A DNA stretch of 6,414 nt from Chloroflexota bacterium (GTDB lineage Bacteria; Chloroflexota; UBA6077; FW602-bin22; JACQUS01), in contig JACQUS010000465.1 of NCBI GenBank assembly GCA_016210125.1, positions 1 to 6,414 on the forward strand. The letters are read 5' to 3'. Both the position numbers and the translations under genes were made by a program. The notes below the pieces were generated by a model. The model was not told where the DNA came from and did not search any database. It saw only the letters and a list, made by a program, of their open reading frames with translations. Numbering within the stretch: position 1 is the stretch's first letter; every line of letters starts with the position of its first letter. This document shows positions 1 through 3,675 of this stretch, piece after piece.

Positions 1-28
1 CCGCAGGAGGATAGGCCTCACCCCCGGC

Positions 29-55
29 CCCCTCTCCAGCGCGGCTCGAGAGGGG
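29..55. repeat. Hairpin 1 of the intergenic palindromic repeat
   Basis: CCCCTCTC (29-36) is the exact reverse complement of GAGAGGGG (48-55), with an 11-nt loop. This is an 8-bp stem inside the probable repeat element at 18-145. It is not followed by a T-run on either strand, so it does not look like an intrinsic terminator. Confidence 0.6.
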
Positions 56-78
56 CAGCAGGGTGGGCGGGGAGTCCA

Positions 79-99
79 GAGGTCGCCGAAGGCGACCTC
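79..99. repeat. Hairpin 2 of the intergenic palindromic repeat
   Basis: GAGGTCGCC (79-87) pairs perfectly with GGCGACCTC (91-99) around a GAA triloop, giving a 9-bp stem. It lies 140 nt upstream of mutS. On the plus strand the following bases are CTGGGAACCTCTTTGG, with only a three-T run, so termination of an upstream plus-strand transcript is possible but weakly supported. It is more likely a structural part of the dispersed repeat. Confidence 0.65.
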
Positions 100-226
100 C
101 TGGGAACCTCTTTGGGGTGGGACGGGGCAGACGCCCGGAGGGTGATTTTCACAGGAGGGAGCACCGGGCCGAAGATCGTCCGCTCTGCGAGCGCAATCCT
201 GGCCTGGAGTGGGGTAACCTATCGAT

Positions 227-231
227 AAGGG
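227..231 (+). promoter_or_regulatory. Probable Shine-Dalgarno site of mutS
   Basis: AAGGG lies 9 nt before the ATG at 241. An in-frame TAA at 226-228 rules out any further upstream start, so 241 is the longest possible start. The alternative ATG at 265 has GGGAG only one base in front of it, too close for normal ribosome binding. This favours 241. Confidence 0.5.
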
Positions 232-240
232 CGGCCCGTC

Positions 241-2961
241 ATGAGGGTCGCCGCAGGTGGGAGCATGCCCCGCACGCGGACGGACGGCGCGGGCCAGCCA
301 CCGGTCTGGCGGCAGTATCTGGCCCTCAAGCGCAAGCTGCCCGACACCATCCTGCTCTTCCGCATGGGCGACTTCTACGAGACGTTCCTCGACGACGCCG
401 CGGCGATCGCCCGCGTCTGCGGCATCACGCTCACGTCGCGCTCCTTCGGCAAGGCCCGTCTCCTGCGCCCCGACGGGCGGCCGGTCGAGCCGCAGCCCGA
501 CGGCCACGCCGACCGCGTGCCGCTGGCCGGCATCCCCTACCACGCGCTCCAGAGCTACCTCGGGCGGCTGATCCGCCAGGGCTACCGCGTGGCCATCTGC
601 GAGCAGCTCAACGACCCGGCCGTGGCCAAGGGCCTGCTCGACCGCGATGTCGTGCGCATCGTCACGCCGGGCACGGTCGTCGAGCCCGGCCTGCTCGATG
701 CGCGCCGCAACCAGTACCTCGTCGCGCTCTACGCCGAGGCCACCCGCGCCGGCCTGGCCTACGCCGACGCCACGACCGGCGAGCTCGCCGCCGCGCAGGT
801 CGAGGGGCGCGACTGGCCGCGCTCCCTGGCTGAGGAGCTGGCGCGCCTCGCCCCGGCCGAGGCCCTGCTGCCGGAGGCGCGCGAGGGCGCACCGGAGGAC
901 GCCGCGCTCGCTGGGCTCGTCGCTGGCGTCCCGACGCAGTGCATCGAGCGCTGGCGCTTCGAGCTCGCCGGCGCGCGCGAGCGTCTCCAGCGGCACTTCG
1001 AGGTGGCCACGCTGGATGGCTTCGGCTTCGCCGGCCAGCCGCTGGCGCAGCGCGCCGCCGGCGCGCTGTTCCACTATCTGGAGGAGACGCAGCGCGGTGC
1101 GCTCGGGCAGCTCCAGCCGCCACGTTGCTACACGCCCGGGGCCTTCGTCAGCCTCGACCCGGCGACGCGACGCACGCTGGAGATCACCAGCGGCGGGCGC
1201 GACGGCACGGTCGGCGGCTCACTGCTCGGCGTGCTCGACCGCACGCAGACGCCCCTCGGCGGCCGGCTGCTGCGCCGCTGGCTGGGCCAGCCGCTGCGCG
1301 ACCTCGATGCGCTGTCGGCGCGGCAGGACGCCGTCGACGCCTGGGCCGAGGCCGCGCTGCTGCGCCAGGAGTGCCGCACGCTGCTGCGTGGCTGCCCCGA
1401 CCTGGAGCGGCTGATCGCCCGCGTCGCCCTGGGCCACGCTGCGCCGCGCGACCTGGCGGCGCTGGCCGCCGGCCTGCGGACCGTCGAGGCGCTGCGCGCG
1501 CGGCTGGGCGGCGCCGACGTGCCGGCCGCGCTCCGCGCCTGGGCCGCGCGGCTCGATCCGTGCGCGGACGTGAGCGGCGAGGTCGGCCGCGCGCTGGTGC
1601 CCGAGCCGTCGGCGACGCTGGCCGAGGCCGGGGTGATCGCCCGCGGCTACAGCGCCGAGCTGGACCAGCTCGTCGCCGACACGGCCGAGGCGCGGCGCTG
1701 GGTCGCCAGCCTCGAGCGCGTCGAGCGCGAGCGCACGGGCATCAAGTCGCTCAAGGTGGGCTATAACAAGGTCTTCGGCTACTACATCGAGGTGTCGCAC
1801 GCCAACGTCGGACTCGTCCCGCCGGACTACATCCGCAAGCAGACCCTAGTCGGCGCCGAGCGCTACATCACGCCGGATCTGAAGGACAAGGAGGCGCAGA
1901 TCCTCTCGGCGCAGGAGCGCCAGGTAGCGCTGGAGACGCGCCTGTTCCGCGAGCTCTGCCAGCAGATCGCCGCCGAGCGCGAGCGGGTCGTGGCAACGGC
2001 GCAGGCCGTGGCCGAGCTGGACGTGCTGGCGGCGCTGGCGGACGTCGCCGTGTCGCGGCGCTACGTGCGGCCGGAGCTGGACGACGAGGAGACGGTCCAC
2101 ATCGTCGGTGGGCGGCATCCGGTGGTCGAGGCGAGCCTGGAAGGCGCCGGCTTCGTGCCCAACGACTGCCACCTCGACGGCGAGGCGCGCGTGGTCGTGC
2201 TGACCGGCCCGAACATGAGCGGCAAGAGCACCTACCTGCGCCAGGTGGCGCTCATCGTGCTGATGGCCCAGATCGGCGCGTTCGTGCCCGCCGAGCGCGC
2301 GCGCATCGGTCTGGTCGACCGCATCTTCACACGCGTGGGGGCCTACGACGACATCAGCGCTGGGCAGTCGACGTTCATGGTCGAGATGGCCGAGGCGGCG
2401 ACGATCTTGCTCCAGAGCACGCCGCGCTCCCTGGCCCTGCTGGACGAGATCGGTCGTGGGACGAGCACCTACGACGGGCTGGCCATCGCGCAGGCCGTGG
2501 TCGAGTACCTCCACGACGATTCACTGCACCGGCCGAAGACGCTCTTCGCCACGCACTACCACGAGCTGGCGGACTGTGCGGCCTATCTGCCCGCGGTGCG
2601 CAACTTCCGCGTCGACGTGCTGGAGGAGGCGCAGCGCGTCACGTTCCTGTACAAGGTCGTGCCCGGCGCTGCGGACAAGAGCTACGGCCTGCACGTCGCG
2701 CGCCTGGCCGGCGTGCCGCGGTCGGTGGTGCGCCGCGCGCAGGAGATCCTGGCCGACCTGGAGCGGCGCGCCGCGGCGGTGCACGGCCGGGGTGGGCTAC
2801 AGCTCTCGCTCTTCGCCGGGGCCGCCCCTGCGCCGCTGCTGGACGAGTGGCGGGCGCTGCTTGCCGAGCTGGCGGCGCTGGAGGTCGAGCGGCTGGCGCC
2901 GCTGGCGGCGCTCAACCTGCTCGACGAGCTGCGCCGCCGGGCGCGGGAGCTGCTGGACTAG
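241..2961 (+). CDS. mutS: DNA mismatch repair protein MutS
   Basis: This is a mismatch-sensing ATPase that binds mispairs and small loops as a dimer and recruits MutL. At 906 residues it is complete and somewhat longer than E. coli MutS (853). The N-terminal mismatch-binding domain has MGDFYETF, with the Phe45 and Glu47 that contact the mispair. A 25-residue stretch (68-92) there is about 16 residues longer than in E. coli. The connector domain follows (VRIVTPGT), then core and clamp (GYYIEVS near 513-519; YITPDLKDKEAQ near 542-553). The ATPase domain has Walker A GPNMSGKST (656-664, Lys662), the STF signature, Walker B with the MutS signature (SLALLDEIGRGTSTYDG; Asp735, Glu736) and FATHYHEL (769-776). 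QLSLF at 854-858 matches the beta-clamp-binding consensus, and a C-terminal helical dimerisation region follows. It is MutS1, not MutS2: there is no Smr domain and domain I is present. No mutL lies nearby; the gene converges on folK with overlapping stops. Codon use matches its neighbours. Confidence 0.98.
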   Translation: MRVAAGGSMPRTRTDGAGQPPVWRQYLALKRKLPDTILLFRMGDFYETFLDDAAAIARVCGITLTSRSFGKARLLRPDGRPVEPQPDGHADRVPLAGIPYHALQSYLGRLIRQGYRVAICEQLNDPAVAKGLLDRDVVRIVTPGTVVEPGLLDARRNQYLVALYAEATRAGLAYADATTGELAAAQVEGRDWPRSLAEELARLAPAEALLPEAREGAPEDAALAGLVAGVPTQCIERWRFELAGARERLQRHFEVATLDGFGFAGQPLAQRAAGALFHYLEETQRGALGQLQPPRCYTPGAFVSLDPATRRTLEITSGGRDGTVGGSLLGVLDRTQTPLGGRLLRRWLGQPLRDLDALSARQDAVDAWAEAALLRQECRTLLRGCPDLERLIARVALGHAAPRDLAALAAGLRTVEALRARLGGADVPAALRAWAARLDPCADVSGEVGRALVPEPSATLAEAGVIARGYSAELDQLVADTAEARRWVASLERVERERTGIKSLKVGYNKVFGYYIEVSHANVGLVPPDYIRKQTLVGAERYITPDLKDKEAQILSAQERQVALETRLFRELCQQIAAERERVVATAQAVAELDVLAALADVAVSRRYVRPELDDEETVHIVGGRHPVVEASLEGAGFVPNDCHLDGEARVVVLTGPNMSGKSTYLRQVALIVLMAQIGAFVPAERARIGLVDRIFTRVGAYDDISAGQSTFMVEMAEAATILLQSTPRSLALLDEIGRGTSTYDGLAIAQAVVEYLHDDSLHRPKTLFATHYHELADCAAYLPAVRNFRVDVLEEAQRVTFLYKVVPGAADKSYGLHVARLAGVPRSVVRRAQEILADLERRAAAVHGRGGLQLSLFAGAAPAPLLDEWRALLAELAALEVERLAPLAALNLLDELRRRARELLD
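2800..2814 (+). other. Beta-clamp-binding motif in MutS
   Basis: These codons encode Gln-Leu-Ser-Leu-Phe (residues 854-858), a full match to the QL(S/D)LF consensus by which MutS and other proteins dock on the DnaN sliding clamp. It sits in the linker after the ATPase domain, the same location as in E. coli MutS. The assignment is from motif and position only. Confidence 0.8.
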
Positions 2962-3461
2962 CGCAGCACCGCGACCGCTGGCGCAACGGGGCGGGCCTGC
3001 CGTGCGGCGTCAGGCAGCCCGGCCAGCAGCTCGGCGACCGTACGATCGAGGCCGGCGATGCGCAGGTCGGGGGCGATCTCGGCCAGCGGCGCGAGGACGA
3101 AGGGGCGCTCGGCGATGCGTGGGTGCGGGACGGTCAGCGCCTGCGTGGCGATGCGCGCCTCCTCGTAGGTCAGCAGGTCGATGTCGATGCGCCGCGGCCC
3201 CCAGAGGGCGCCGGGCGTCCGGCCGAGCCGCCGCTCGGCGGCCTTGAGCGCCGCGTGCAGCGCATCCGGTGGGAGCGCCGTGTCGAGGGCGCAGCACAGG
3301 TTGAGGAACATCGGCTGGTCGACGTAGCCCCACGGCTCTGTCTCGTAGACCGACGAGCAGGCGACGATGTCGCCCTGGCGCGCGAGCTCGGCCAGCGCCT
3401 GCCGCAGCGTGCCCAGGCGGTCGCCCAGGTTTGCCCCTAGCCCAAGGTACGCTCTCCCCAT
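2958..3461 (-). CDS. folK: 2-amino-4-hydroxy-6-hydroxymethyldihydropteridine pyrophosphokinase (HPPK)
   Basis: This cytosolic enzyme transfers pyrophosphate from ATP to 6-hydroxymethyl-7,8-dihydropterin, the step before dihydropteroate synthase in folate synthesis. At 167 residues it matches the family (E. coli 159). It opens with YLGLGANLGDR, has SSVYETEPWGYVDQP (pterin-side loop), and carries the signature WGPRRIDIDLL. There Asp93 and Asp95 correspond to the magnesium-binding pair and Arg90 to a catalytic-loop arginine. PHPRI (112-116) follows. The frame is open back to a TTG at 3497, but family homology begins at the ATG at 3461, and a promoter -10 box at 3474-3469 makes the longer form unlikely. 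It stands alone, without folB or folP. Its stop overlaps that of mutS by 4 nt, and a 214-nt gap separates it from the upstream same-strand ligase gene. Confidence 0.96.
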   Translation of the reverse strand: MGRAYLGLGANLGDRLGTLRQALAELARQGDIVACSSVYETEPWGYVDQPMFLNLCCALDTALPPDALHAALKAAERRLGRTPGALWGPRRIDIDLLTYEEARIATQALTVPHPRIAERPFVLAPLAEIAPDLRIAGLDRTVAELLAGLPDAARQARPVAPAVAVLR

Positions 3462-3468
3462 GGCCGGG

Positions 3469-3497
3469 ATGGTAGCGACACGCTCGCCGGCGGTCAA
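3469..3497 (-). promoter_or_regulatory. Sigma70-type promoter of folK, probably leaderless
   Basis: On the minus strand TTGACC (3497-3492) is followed after exactly 17 nt by TACCAT (3474-3469). These match the -35 consensus at 5 of 6 positions and the -10 consensus at 4 of 6. Only 7 nt (3468-3462) separate the -10 box from the folK ATG at 3461, so transcription would start at or next to the A of the start codon. No Shine-Dalgarno sequence is visible before that ATG, which fits a leaderless mRNA. The transcription start itself is inferred. Confidence 0.6.
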
Positions 3498-3537
3498 GGC
3501 GGCAGTGGCTCATAATGCTTGACGGTCGAGATGTCAT

Positions 3538-3594
3538 CGTAGGGGCGAATCTTGTATTCGCCCCAGCAGGGCGATCACAAGGATCGCCCCTACG
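3538..3594. repeat. Two-hairpin palindromic element (MITE/REP-like)
   Basis: Perfect 11-bp outer inverted repeats, CGTAGGGGCGA (3538-3548) and TCGCCCCTACG (3584-3594), enclose two hairpins. The left one is GGGGCGAAT (3542-3550), loop CTTGT, ATTCGCCCC (3556-3564). The right one is GGGCGATC (3569-3576), loop ACAAG, GATCGCCC (3582-3589). The right half is an inverted copy of the left (18 of 22 positions), and the loops are exact reverse complements. The four differences form two compensatory base-pair swaps. It could fold as two hairpins or as one long arm. Elements opening GTAGGGGCGA are, to my knowledge, dispersed in many bacterial genomes; copy number here is unknown. No T-run follows on either strand. 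Confidence 0.8.
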
Positions 3595-3653
3595 CATGCT
3601 GCCGTTCGCCGGGTCGAGCAGTATGCGGTGGGGTCGGCGTCTCGCGGGTCAGC

Positions 3654-3670
3654 GCCGGGGCCCACCCGGC
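3654..3670 (-). terminator. Weak candidate terminator hairpin after the ligase gene
   Basis: GCCGGG (3654-3659) pairs with CCCGGC (3665-3670) around a 5-nt loop, 5 nt beyond the ligase stop codon on the minus strand. The stem is only 6 bp, though entirely G/C, and no U-run follows it. It is therefore at best a weak or Rho-assisted site and could be chance in such GC-rich DNA. Confidence 0.25.
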
Positions 3671-3675
3671 CGGCC

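Larger units (their letters stand above)
1..240. other. Intergenic region upstream of mutS with palindromic repeat
   Basis: No gene is supported here; the long open frame that starts at 63 runs out of frame through mutS and has the arginine/alanine/proline-rich composition of a GC-rich shadow frame. The left part (about 18-145) looks like a repeat element: it begins TCACCC (18-23), ends GGGTGA (140-145), which are reverse complements, and contains two internal hairpins (annotated separately). The opening CCTCACCCCCGGCCCCCTCT is of a type I associate with dispersed intergenic repeats in Chloroflexota. The remaining part (146-240) should hold the mutS promoter; TAACCT at 215-220 could be a -10 box but has no convincing -35, so no promoter is called. 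Confidence 0.55.
3462..3675. other. Intergenic region between ligase gene and folK
   Basis: This 214-nt stretch lies between the stop of the ligase gene and the folK start, both on the minus strand. It contains the folK promoter, a two-hairpin repeat element (3538-3594) and a short GC hairpin (3654-3670). No coding sequence is supported: short open frames across it are not similar to anything I recognise. With a promoter and a repeat in between, folK is probably transcribed separately from the ligase gene. Confidence 0.6.

Noticed and set aside
265..267. Alternative mutS start at the second ATG
   Set aside because: The only purine-rich tract before it ends one base from the ATG; the site before 241 has normal spacing. 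The choice affects only eight unconserved residues.
63..833. 256-codon open frame on the plus strand overlapping mutS
   Set aside because: It is an Arg/Ala/Pro-rich shadow frame; mutS in the other frame is unmistakable.
1846..2514. 222-codon open frame antisense to the mutS ATPase region
   Set aside because: No recognisable motifs and a composition typical of reverse frames in GC-rich genes.
3462..3497. Longer folK form starting at the TTG at 3497
   Set aside because: The extra 12 residues precede the conserved family start, and the region overlaps the predicted -35 and -10 boxes.
3538..3594. Two-hairpin element as an intrinsic terminator of the ligase transcript
   Set aside because: No T-run follows it on either strand, and its symmetry is better explained as a repeat element.
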